From Streptomyces aquilus (lineage in GTDB: Bacteria; Actinomycetota; Actinomycetes; Streptomycetales; Streptomycetaceae): a stretch of DNA of 64,000 bases. The translations under genes were made by a program, and so were the position numbers. Of this stretch, positions 9,646 through 17,021 are shown in pieces. A model generated the notes under the pieces. The model searched no databases, was not told the DNA's origin, and worked only from the letters and a program-made list of their open reading frames with translations. The stretch is taken from positions 2,294,001 through 2,358,000 of the forward strand of contig NZ_CP034463.1 in the NCBI RefSeq assembly GCF_003955715.1, read 5' to 3'. The first letter of the stretch is position 1. Each line of letters begins with the position of its first letter.

Positions 9646-10755
9646 TCAGGTGAGATAGGCCGGGGCCGCCACGGGCAACGTAAATCGGAACTCGGCGCCG
9701 CCGCCCGGGGCGCGGCCGACCGTGATGGCGCCGCCGTGGGCCTCGACGATGCCCTTGACGATGTAGAGCCCGAGGCCCGTGCCACCGCGCTTGCTGCCCC
9801 GCCAGAAGCGGGTGAAGACGCGGTTCATGGATTCCTCCGGGATGCCGGGCCCCTCGTCGCTGACGGTGACCGATGTGCCGGTGTCCTCCCCTTCCCGGGG
9901 GGACGTGGCGGGCGTGACGTCAATCGTGACGGTTCCCTCGCCGTGGCGCACGGCATTTTCCAGCAGGTTGCTGAGCACCTGGTCGATCTTGTCGGGGTCG
10001 GCCCAGAGCTGAGGGAGCGGCTGCTCGATGCGGAGCAGGAACCGGTCGGCGGTCTGCCCGGCGGCGACGTACGCCTGGATGTGCCGCCCGACGGCGGCCC
10101 CGATGTCGACGGGCTGGCGTCGCACTTCGAGGCGGCCGGAGTCGATCCGGGAGATGTCCAGCAGCTCGGCGATGAGCCGGGTGACCCGGTCGGCGTCGGC
10201 GTCGACGGTCTCCAGCATCAGCCGCTTCTGGTCGTCGGTGAACCGTTCCCACTTGGCGAGCAGGGTCGCGGTGAAGCCCTTGACCGAGGTCAGCGGGGAG
10301 CGCAGCTCATGGGCCACGGTGGCGATCAGCTCGGCGTGACTGCGCTCGGTGCGGCGCCGGGCCTCGGTGTCGCGGAGGCAGACGACGACGCGCCGGACGG
10401 GGCCGGTGGGTCCGCCGCGGACATAGCGCGCGGAGACGAGGACCTCGCGGCCGCCGGGGAGCAGCAGGTTGCGCTCGGGCTGCCGGGTCCGGATGGCGAG
10501 TCCGCCGTAGGGGTCGGTCAGCTGCCACCAGCGCCGCCCCTCCAGGTCCTCTAACGGCAGGGCCTTCTCCAGCCGCTGGCCGAGGGCCTCGGCGGCGGGG
10601 ATCCCGGTGATGCGTTCGGCGGCGGTGTTGTAGCGGATCACGCGTCCCTGCTCGTCGGCGACGACGAGACCGTCGGGCAGATCGTCGGGGTCACAGGCGT
10701 GCGCGGCGTGCTCACCGGCCTGTGCTCCCGGCGCCCCGCTCGTCCCGACACTCAT
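9646..10755 (-). CDS. Cytosolic PAS-type sensor histidine kinase with a TTA codon
   Basis: This 369-residue protein has no membrane span. A PAS-like sensor domain covers about residues 20-130 (DGLVVADEQGRVIRYNTAAE). The phosphoacceptor histidine is in TVAHELRSPLTSVKG (His about 149). The ATPase domain shows an N box (LLENAVRHGEG) and G boxes (SDEGPGIPEESMNRVFTRFW, GTGLGLYIVKGIVEAHGG). No response regulator is adjacent, so it is an orphan kinase sensing a cytosolic signal. Leu68 is encoded by TTA (10552-10554), suggesting bldA dependence. It sits between the rRNA methyltransferase and pheS, as I remember for S. coelicolor. Confidence 0.92.
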   Translation of the reverse strand: MSVGTSGAPGAQAGEHAAHACDPDDLPDGLVVADEQGRVIRYNTAAERITGIPAAEALGQRLEKALPLEDLEGRRWWQLTDPYGGLAIRTRQPERNLLLPGGREVLVSARYVRGGPTGPVRRVVVCLRDTEARRRTERSHAELIATVAHELRSPLTSVKGFTATLLAKWERFTDDQKRLMLETVDADADRVTRLIAELLDISRIDSGRLEVRRQPVDIGAAVGRHIQAYVAAGQTADRFLLRIEQPLPQLWADPDKIDQVLSNLLENAVRHGEGTVTIDVTPATSPREGEDTGTSVTVSDEGPGIPEESMNRVFTRFWRGSKRGGTGLGLYIVKGIVEAHGGAITVGRAPGGGAEFRFTLPVAAPAYLT

Positions 10756-10808
10756 CCCCGTACCCCACCTCTCACGACGGCTGAGGGGCCCCCGAGCTGG
10801 TCACCCTA

Positions 10809-11651
<843 letters not shown>

Positions 11652-11681
11652 GGGGCTCACTTTCGGAAAGGACAACAAGCA

Positions 11682-11711
11682 GGACCCGCAAGCCCGAAAG
11701 CCTGCGGGTCC
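11682..11711 (-). terminator. Terminator of the infC-rpmI-rplT operon
   Basis: A GGACCCGC/GCGGGTCC 8-bp stem, extendable inward with wobble pairs, lies 35 bases beyond the rplT stop and before the methyltransferase gene. The transcript side continues TGCTTGTTGTCC, a weak U-rich tail. Confidence 0.7.
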
Positions 11712-11745
11712 CTCATGTCACGTCGGCTCGAAGCCAGCGCTTACG

Positions 11746-12129
11746 TCACGCGGCCTTGGGGGCGTTGACGTCGGCCGGAAGGGCCTTCTGCGCGACCTCG
11801 ACCAGCGCGGCGAACGCGGTGGCGTCGTTGACGGCCAGCTCGGCCAGGATCTTGCGGTCGACCTCGATGTTCGCGGCCTTCAGACCCTGGATGAAGCGGT
11901 TGTACGTGATGCCGTTGGCGCGGGCAGCGGCGTTGATGCGCTGGATCCACAGCTGACGGAAGTCGCCCTTGCGCTTCTTGCGGTCGTTGTAGTTGTAGAC
12001 CAGCGAGTGGGTGACCTGCTCCTTGGCCTTGCGGTACAGGCGCGAACGCTGACCGCGGTAGCCGGAGGCCTGCTCGAGGATCGCCCGGCGCTTCTTGTGG
12101 GCGTTGACTGCCCGCTTGACGCGTGCCAC
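11746..12129 (-). CDS. rplT: 50S ribosomal protein L20
   Basis: At 127 residues it is the normal length for L20. It has the basic N-terminal extension [20 protein letters not shown] and the globular C-terminal domain [20 protein letters not shown]. It binds 23S rRNA early in large-subunit assembly. The start is GTG with AAGGAG 8 bases upstream. It is the last gene of infC-rpmI-rplT. In other bacteria L20 represses this operon through its own mRNA; here the evidence for that is only the hairpins described upstream. Confidence 0.98.
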   Translation of the reverse strand: MARVKRAVNAHKKRRAILEQASGYRGQRSRLYRKAKEQVTHSLVYNYNDRKKRKGDFRQLWIQRINAAARANGITYNRFIQGLKAANIEVDRKILAELAVNDATAFAALVEVAQKALPADVNAPKAA

Positions 12130-12226
12130 TTGTTAACTCCTTGTAGCGGGGCCGTGGTTGGACTCACACGGCCCGGTATCGATTGGGTCCCGGTCTAGAG
12201 GTGCTTCAGGCGCTGGGCGCCCGGCC

Positions 12227-12421
12227 TCACTTGCCGAGAAGCTTCTTGATCTTCGCGGCGTCGCCCGGGGCCATCTCGGCGTTGCCGGTGAGGCGACGCG
12301 TCACGCGGGACGACTTGTGCTCGAGCAGGTGGCGCTTGCCGGCGCGCTCGCGGAGCACCTTGCCGGAGCCGGTGATCTTGAAGCGCTTGCTGGCACCGCT
12401 GTGCGACTTGTTCTTCGGCAT
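12227..12421 (-). CDS. rpmI: 50S ribosomal protein L35
   Basis: This is a 64-residue, lysine/arginine-rich protein with the L35 signature [20 protein letters not shown] and a C-terminal AKIKKLLGK. It is a structural protein of the large subunit. The ATG is preceded by GGAGAG about 10 bases upstream. It lies between infC and rplT, with a strong hairpin in the infC-rpmI gap (12453-12476). Confidence 0.98.
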   Translation of the reverse strand: MPKNKSHSGASKRFKITGSGKVLRERAGKRHLLEHKSSRVTRRLTGNAEMAPGDAAKIKKLLGK

Positions 12422-12452
12422 AGCGCCGTTCTCTCCTCTGGGTGGCGCCCCG

Positions 12453-12476
12453 GTGCCCGGTCGTGAAACCGGGCAC
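12453..12476 (-). other. Intercistronic hairpin between infC and rpmI
   Basis: A perfect 9-bp stem, GTGCCCGGT/ACCGGGCAC, with a 6-nt loop lies 31 bases upstream of the rpmI ATG. It has no T-run, so it is not a typical terminator. It could be an RNA-processing, partial-termination or translational-control element. Confidence 0.6.
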
Positions 12477-12529
12477 GGTGGAGCGTCGCTCTTGTATCGG
12501 TTACGTCCTGGGGACTCGCGTCCCTGGGA

Positions 12530-13195
12530 TCACGCCTCGGCCGGAGCCTCGGCCTGTGCCTCGGCGGTCTCAGGAGCCTCGTCGTCCTGGGCCTCCGCGG
12601 CGTTCTGCGACTTGCCGGGGTTGGCCTTCGCGTCGGCCTTGCGGGCTTCCTGCGCCTGGCGAGCCTCGGCCATGGCCTCGGTCTTCTTCTTGTGCGGACC
12701 GAGAACCATGATCATGTTCCGGCCGTCCTGCTTCGGGTTCGACTCCACGAAGCCGAGGTCCTGGACGTCCTCCGCGAGCCGCTGCAACAGTCGGTAGCCG
12801 AGCTCCGGCCGGGACTGCTCGCGACCACGGAACATGATCGTGATCTTGACCTTGTCGCCCTGCTTGAGGAACCGGACGACGTGACCCTTCTTGGTGTCAT
12901 AGTCGTGCGGGTCGATCTTCGGCCGGAGCTTCATCTCCTTGATGACCGTGTGCGCCTGGTTCTTGCGCGCCTCACGGGCCTTCATGGCCGACTCGTACTT
13001 GAACTTCCCGTAGTCCATGAGCTTGCAGACCGGCGGGCGGGCGTTCGCCGCCACCTCGACCAGGTCGAGGTCGTACTCCTGCGCAAGCTCCAGGGCCTTG
13101 GCAAGCGGGACAATCCCGACCTGCTCGCCGCTGGGACCGACAAGTCGCACCTCGGGAACGCGAATCCGGTCGTTGATGCGGGGCTCGGTGCTGAT
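12530..13195 (-). CDS. infC: Translation initiation factor IF-3 with a probable AUC start
   Basis: This 221-residue protein begins with the conserved IF3 N-terminus, read as [20 protein letters not shown]. The N-domain, the linker helix ([20 protein letters not shown]) and the C-domain ([20 protein letters not shown], then MVLGPHKKK) follow, with an acidic/alanine-rich C-terminal tail. It binds the 30S subunit, prevents premature 50S joining and proofreads start codons. No ATG, GTG or TTG exists in frame between the upstream stop (TAG at 13262-13264) and a GTG at 13150 that would delete 15 conserved residues. GGAGG lies 4 bases before ATC at 13195, so AUC is the likely start, as rare start codons are known for infC elsewhere. 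It leads the infC-rpmI-rplT operon. Confidence 0.95.
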   Translation of the reverse strand: MSTEPRINDRIRVPEVRLVGPSGEQVGIVPLAKALELAQEYDLDLVEVAANARPPVCKLMDYGKFKYESAMKAREARKNQAHTVIKEMKLRPKIDPHDYDTKKGHVVRFLKQGDKVKITIMFRGREQSRPELGYRLLQRLAEDVQDLGFVESNPKQDGRNMIMVLGPHKKKTEAMAEARQAQEARKADAKANPGKSQNAAEAQDDEAPETAEAQAEAPAEA

Positions 13196-13279
13196 GGATC
13201 CTCCTCGGTAGCACCATACGGCGGTCTGGCGGACAGCCGCGTACGTCTCTTTTCGTAGGACCTAACCGCACCGAAGCAC

Positions 13280-13330
13280 AAAAAATGCCCCGGACGATCA
13301 CATGAGGGGGCTCCAAAGCACTACCGGAGC
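13280..13330 (-). promoter_or_regulatory. infC: Candidate transcription attenuator in the infC leader
   Basis: Read in the infC direction, GCTCC(13330-13326)...GGAGC(13314-13310) forms a first hairpin. GCCCC(13311-13307) pairs with GGGGC(13291-13287), followed by A and six T residues (13285-13280), giving a terminator-like second hairpin. The two share positions 13310-13311, so they compete. It ends 85 bases before the AUC start. This organisation resembles L20- or IF3-type autoregulation known from other bacteria, but the ligand is not shown here. Confidence 0.5.
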
Positions 13331-13453
13331 ACCGCCACGATGATCGCGGGGCGCGATTTCGGGCGACTCCATCGTCCGTACGGAACGATGGCGGCCGCCT
13401 GACCGGGTGACCCGCCGCCCTGGGGGCGGTCAGGTGGGAGATCGGAGCCTCCA

Positions 13454-13497
13454 CTTGTGGGCTGGACACGCGAGTATCCAGCCGGTCGTCACACAAG
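13454..13497. promoter_or_regulatory. Nested inverted repeat near the infC promoter region
   Basis: Outer arms CTTGTG (13454-13459) and CACAAG (13492-13497) surround a perfect 7-bp inner repeat, GGCTGGA (13460-13466) / TCCAGCC (13477-13483). It could be an operator or the 5' hairpin of the infC mRNA. Confidence 0.4.
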
Positions 13498-13556
13498 GTT
13501 AGCAGCATCGAGGGGGTGGTGCGAACCGGCGTGCACCGGGGCCTATCGTGTGGGTC

Positions 13557-13916
13557 ATGAGTGACACCCCTCCCGCTGACTCCCCCGACTTCGACGAGAT
13601 GACCCGCGACATCGCCGAGGTCCCCGCCGTCGAGGTGATCGTGACGGTCGCCGTGAACCTGATGAGCGCCGCCGCGGTGAAGCTCGGTCTGACCGAGGAG
13701 GGCGACAAGTACAAGGACCTCGACGAGGCCCGCAAGCTGATCCACGCCCTCGCCGGCCTCCTCGACGGCAGCGCGACCGAGATCAGCTCCTTCCACGCGG
13801 CCCCGCTCCGCGACGGCCTGAAGTCCCTCCAGCTCGCGTTCCGGGAGGCGTCGATCGTCCCGGACGAGCCGGGCCAGGGACCGGGCGAGAAGTACACCGG
13901 CCCGATCTACGGCTAG
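13557..13916 (+). CDS. DUF1844 protein
   Basis: This 119-residue, acidic, cytosolic protein starts MSDTPPADSPDFDEMTRDIA. The DUF1844 core is EVIVTVAVNLMSAAAVKLGL followed by DLDEARKLIHALAGLLDG. The family is broadly conserved next to infC in actinobacteria and its function is unknown. The ATG at 13557 is chosen over the GTG 9 bases earlier because homologues begin MSDT. It is divergent from the infC operon. Its stop lies inside a 12-bp direct repeat shared with the neighbouring SseB-like gene. Confidence 0.9.
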   Translation: MSDTPPADSPDFDEMTRDIAEVPAVEVIVTVAVNLMSAAAVKLGLTEEGDKYKDLDEARKLIHALAGLLDGSATEISSFHAAPLRDGLKSLQLAFREASIVPDEPGQGPGEKYTGPIYG

Positions 13917-13940
13917 TTCACCCGTGTACTAGTTCACCCG
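13913..13940. repeat. Short direct repeat spanning two convergent stop codons
   Basis: CTAGTTCACCCG occurs at 13913-13924 and exactly again at 13929-13940 (period 16). The two copies contain the DUF1844 stop (TAG) and the SseB-like stop. Confidence 0.8.
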
Positions 13941-14665
13941 CGCACGTAAAGGGGCTCGCCCGGAGGCGTGGCCGTGGCCGGCAGGAGTGCCAGGTCGAGG
14001 CCGCGTACCAGGCGGGCCCTCAGTGTCTCGTCGGCGGCGATCCGCTCGGCGACCGCGCGGGCCGCCTCGGCGGGGGGCGCCGCCGGGTCGAGCACGAGGG
14101 CGAGGGTGCCGTCGGCCTGCCCGGGCCCGAGATGGGCGCGCAGGACGGCGGGCTCGGCGGCCACCGCTTCCCGTACCGCCGCGAGGACCGCCGGATCGGC
14201 GAGCGGGTCGGTCGTCGTACGGCCCTCGGCGAGGGCGAGCAGCGCCGGGCCCGTCAGCTCGAACGGCACCGGTCCGGCCATGTCGAGCAGGACGGTGTCC
14301 GCCTTCTCGTGCGCGGCGGCCTGGAGCGCCTGGTGCAGGGGTACGGCGACGGGGCGGGCCGCCGGGTCCCAGCGGGCCAGCGAGTCGGTGGAGGTGAAGG
14401 CCGGCAGGGCGGTGCGGGGTCCGGCCTTGAGGGTCGGCACGGCCATGTCGCTGGTCTTCTCGCGGCGCAGTCCGTTCTCGTCCTCCTCGACCTCGCCGAG
14501 GACGGCCACGACCGGGACGAGCAGCCGGGCGCCCTTGAGCGCCTCCAGGACGGGTCCCACGGCGGTGCGGTCCTCGGCCCAGCCGGCGAGCGCCGCGCTC
14601 AGCCGGGGGTCGGCGGAGCCGTCGTCGTCGGAGAAGCCGGGGTCGGGAATGTTCTTGTTCGCCAC
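13934..14665 (-). CDS. SseB-family protein
   Basis: This 243-residue cytosolic protein starts at GTG 14665 and reads MANKNIPDPGFSDDDGSADP. It has SseB-like features: LVPVVAVLGEVEEDENGLRR, then a second half with FTSTDSLARWDPAARPVAVP and a C-terminal MPPGEP-like ending (TPPGEPLYVRG). SseB-type domains occur in enhanced-serine-sensitivity proteins, but no biochemical activity is established. The longest reading frame extends to 14761; the shorter start is preferred because it matches the compact N-terminus I recall for homologues and because the upstream part is low-complexity. There is no clear ribosome-binding site, so leaderless translation is possible. Confidence 0.82.
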   Translation of the reverse strand: MANKNIPDPGFSDDDGSADPRLSAALAGWAEDRTAVGPVLEALKGARLLVPVVAVLGEVEEDENGLRREKTSDMAVPTLKAGPRTALPAFTSTDSLARWDPAARPVAVPLHQALQAAAHEKADTVLLDMAGPVPFELTGPALLALAEGRTTTDPLADPAVLAAVREAVAAEPAVLRAHLGPGQADGTLALVLDPAAPPAEAARAVAERIAADETLRARLVRGLDLALLPATATPPGEPLYVRG

Positions 14666-14815
14666 GGTCACCGACCCTATAGGGGGGATGCTGCTGGCCT
14701 TGTGCGGGCCCGGAAACCTGGGCGTGACCTCCTTCACCGGAATCTCAGATTTCCCTGACACACATCTAACGTCCGTCTAACGGTCCGCACAGACGGCGGC
14801 CGGAACATCACGGGC

Positions 14816-15835
14816 ATGGAGTCCCCCAGAGCCCGCCGGAGCCGCCGCGCCCGCCCGTCACGGCGCCGTCCCCTGATGTACACGGCCCTCGCCTCCGTGG
14901 CCATAGTCGGCGGTACGGCCGCCGGGACGGTGTATGTGAAGGCGCAGGCGCACTCCGGTGCCGAGACCGTATCGTCGGCGGCGTCGTCATCGGCCGCGGC
15001 GGCGTCGAGCCCGGCGGCGAGCGCGTCGAGCGAGGAGGCGTCCGTGGAGCCCGTGGTGGTACCGGCGGTGGACCATGACGCGCTGCTCGCCGACGCGTTG
15101 GACGCGGTGACCGTGCCGGACGACGCCGACGTCTCGGTGGCCGTGCTCGATCTGGACTCCGGCGACAGTGCCACGTACGGGGACGCCGCGTTCGACACGG
15201 CGAGCATCGTCAAGGTCGACATCCTGGCGACGCTGCTGCTCCAGGCGCAGGACGAGGACCGTTCGCTGACGGCGGCGGAGAAGTCGTACGCCACCACGAT
15301 GATCGAGAACAGCGACAACGCCTCCGCGTCGGCGCTGTGGCGGATCATCGGCGAGGCGGCGGGGCTGGACGCGGCGAACAAGCGCTTCGGGCTCACGGAC
15401 ACCGAGGGCGGCGACGGCATGCTGTGGGGGCTGACCCAGACCACGGCCGCCGATCAACTGACCCTGCTCCAGCAGGTGTTCGGGGACGACTCGAAGCTGA
15501 GCAAAGCCTCTCAGGAGTACCTCCAGAGGCTGATGGGGCAGATAGCCACCGACCAGCACTGGGGCGTTTCGGCCGCCGCCGACGGCTCCTCGTGGGCCCT
15601 CAAGAACGGCTGGCTGCCGCGGAGCACGACCGGACTGTGGGACATCAACAGCATCGGGCGGGTGACCGCTGCGGACGGGAACGACTATCTCGTCGTCGCG
15701 CTGTCGAACGGCAACGCGACGAAGGAGAAGGGGATCTCGCTGGTCGAGTCGGCGGCGCGGGCGGCGGTTTCGGTGTTCACGGGCGAGGGCACGGACGCCT
15801 CGGCGTCGGCTTCCGCCGCCCTCGCCTCCCAGTGA
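14816..15835 (+). CDS. Exported beta-lactamase-like serine hydrolase
   Basis: This 339-residue protein has a very basic N-terminus (RARRSRRARPSRRR) and one membrane anchor or signal (YTALASVAIVGGTAAGTVYV). An alanine/serine linker (about 50-75) leads to a class-A beta-lactamase-type fold. SxxK is SIVK (Ser130, Lys133) and SDN is at 166-168. The usual KTG is KNG (263-265). It should be an extracytoplasmic penicillin-recognising enzyme, more likely a carboxypeptidase-like or orphan hydrolase than a true resistance beta-lactamase, but the substrate is unknown. It converges with the mycosin gene, 4 bp apart. Confidence 0.85.
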   Translation: MESPRARRSRRARPSRRRPLMYTALASVAIVGGTAAGTVYVKAQAHSGAETVSSAASSSAAAASSPAASASSEEASVEPVVVPAVDHDALLADALDAVTVPDDADVSVAVLDLDSGDSATYGDAAFDTASIVKVDILATLLLQAQDEDRSLTAAEKSYATTMIENSDNASASALWRIIGEAAGLDAANKRFGLTDTEGGDGMLWGLTQTTAADQLTLLQQVFGDDSKLSKASQEYLQRLMGQIATDQHWGVSAAADGSSWALKNGWLPRSTTGLWDINSIGRVTAADGNDYLVVALSNGNATKEKGISLVESAARAAVSVFTGEGTDASASASAALASQ

Positions 15836-15839
15836 CGTC

Positions 15840-17021
15840 TCAGAAGCCGTCGTACCGTTCCCTGCGGCCCCGCCACAGCACCACCGCCATCACCAGCAGC
15901 ACGCCTCCGACGCTGCCCGCGAGAGGGGCCGCCCAGTCGGCCGTGTCGTCGTCCGTCTCGGGGGCGTCGGGGCCCGAGCCGAAGTAACGGTCGCCGTACG
16001 CCGCCGACTTCAGGCCCTGGGGATCGAGCCGGGCGGCGGCCTTGAGGGCGGCGGCGGGGTCGACGAAACCGTAGCCGCGGGAGTCGTCGCGGCCGCCGAC
16101 GGGGGCGTCCCGGGCCGTCTCCTCCAGAAGCTTCTTGACCTGCGCCGGGGTCAGGTCCGGGTGGGCCGCCTTGACGAGGGCGACGGCGCCGGAGACGAAG
16201 GCCGCCGCGGCGCTCGTGCCCCAGCCCTCGTAGTACTTGTGGTCCGGGTCGGCGATGACGACATCGTCGCCGGGGGCGGCGACCGTGGCGTACCAGCGGC
16301 GGGTGGAGAAGGAGGCGCGGGTGCCGTAGCGGTCGACGGCGGTCGCGGCGATGACGCCCGGGTAGGCGGCCGGGTAGGAGATGTGGTCGCCCTTCTCGCC
16401 GCCGTTGCCGGCCGAGGCGATGACGCTCACGCCCTTCTGGAGGGCGTACTGGACGGCCTCGTCCTCGGCGGGCTCGGGGTGGGCGGACTTGGAGTCGTCG
16501 CCCAGGGAGAGGTTGATGACGTCGGCGCCGTGGTCGGCGGCCCAGCGGATACCTTCGGCGAGGGCGTTGCCGCGGGTGTTGCGGGCCTTGCCGCGGGAGG
16601 AGTCGCCGTCCTCCAGGATCACGCGGACGGGGAGGATCTTGGCCTCGGGCGCGATGCCCAGGACGCCGTCGCCGTTGGCGTACCCGTGTCCGTGGCCCGC
16701 GATGATGCCGGCCATCGCGGTGCCGTGGCGGGCCCAGGCGCGGTCGCCGCGGCCGGCCCCGAAGCCGACCATGTCCTTGCCTTCGAGGACGTTGCCGACG
16801 AGGTCGGGGTGGTCGTCCTCGACGCCGGTGTCGAGGACGGCGACGGTGACGCCCTTGCCCTTGGTGGTCTGCCAGGCCTCCCGGGTGTGCATCGCCTCGA
16901 GGGCCCACTGCTTGGCGCGTATGCCGTCGGCGTGCGCGGCGGTGGACGGGACGAGGGCGAGGGAGGCGGCGAGGAGGGCGCTGACGATGCCGGCCCGGCG
17001 GGTGTGGGAGGCGGCGCTCAT
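15840..17021 (-). CDS. Mycosin-like S8 serine protease
   Basis: This 393-residue protein has a signal peptide (GIVSALLAASLALVPSTAAHA). The subtilisin triad is complete: VAVLDTGVEDDHPDL (Asp64), ARHGTAMAGIIAGHG (His99) and GWGTSAAAAFVSGAVALV (Ser270), with the oxyanion Asn206 in ASAGNGGEK. A C-terminal membrane span (SVGGVLLVMAVVLW) and a short basic tail anchor it outside the cell. This is the layout of mycosins, the proteases of type VII secretion, yet no EccB-E or WXG100 gene lies in the window. Its ATG overlaps the stop of the upstream membrane protein by 4 bases (ATGA), so the pair is one operon and probably works together. Confidence 0.9.
   Translation of the reverse strand: MSAASHTRRAGIVSALLAASLALVPSTAAHADGIRAKQWALEAMHTREAWQTTKGKGVTVAVLDTGVEDDHPDLVGNVLEGKDMVGFGAGRGDRAWARHGTAMAGIIAGHGHGYANGDGVLGIAPEAKILPVRVILEDGDSSRGKARNTRGNALAEGIRWAADHGADVINLSLGDDSKSAHPEPAEDEAVQYALQKGVSVIASAGNGGEKGDHISYPAAYPGVIAATAVDRYGTRASFSTRRWYATVAAPGDDVVIADPDHKYYEGWGTSAAAAFVSGAVALVKAAHPDLTPAQVKKLLEETARDAPVGGRDDSRGYGFVDPAAALKAAARLDPQGLKSAAYGDRYFGSGPDAPETDDDTADWAAPLAGSVGGVLLVMAVVLWRGRRERYDGF

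Larger units (their letters stand above)
13196..13556. promoter_or_regulatory. Divergent control region: infC leader and DUF1844 upstream region
   Basis: This 361-bp stretch has no convincing gene. On the minus strand it holds the infC leader, with an attenuator-like pair of hairpins at 13280-13330. A nested inverted repeat lies at 13454-13497. The rest shows no clear feature by eye, and no unambiguous -35/-10 pair was identified. Confidence 0.6.

Noticed and set aside
13148..13150. GTG at 13150 as the infC start
   Set aside because: It would delete the conserved IF3 N-terminal residues and has no ribosome-binding site; the AUC with GGAGG fits better.
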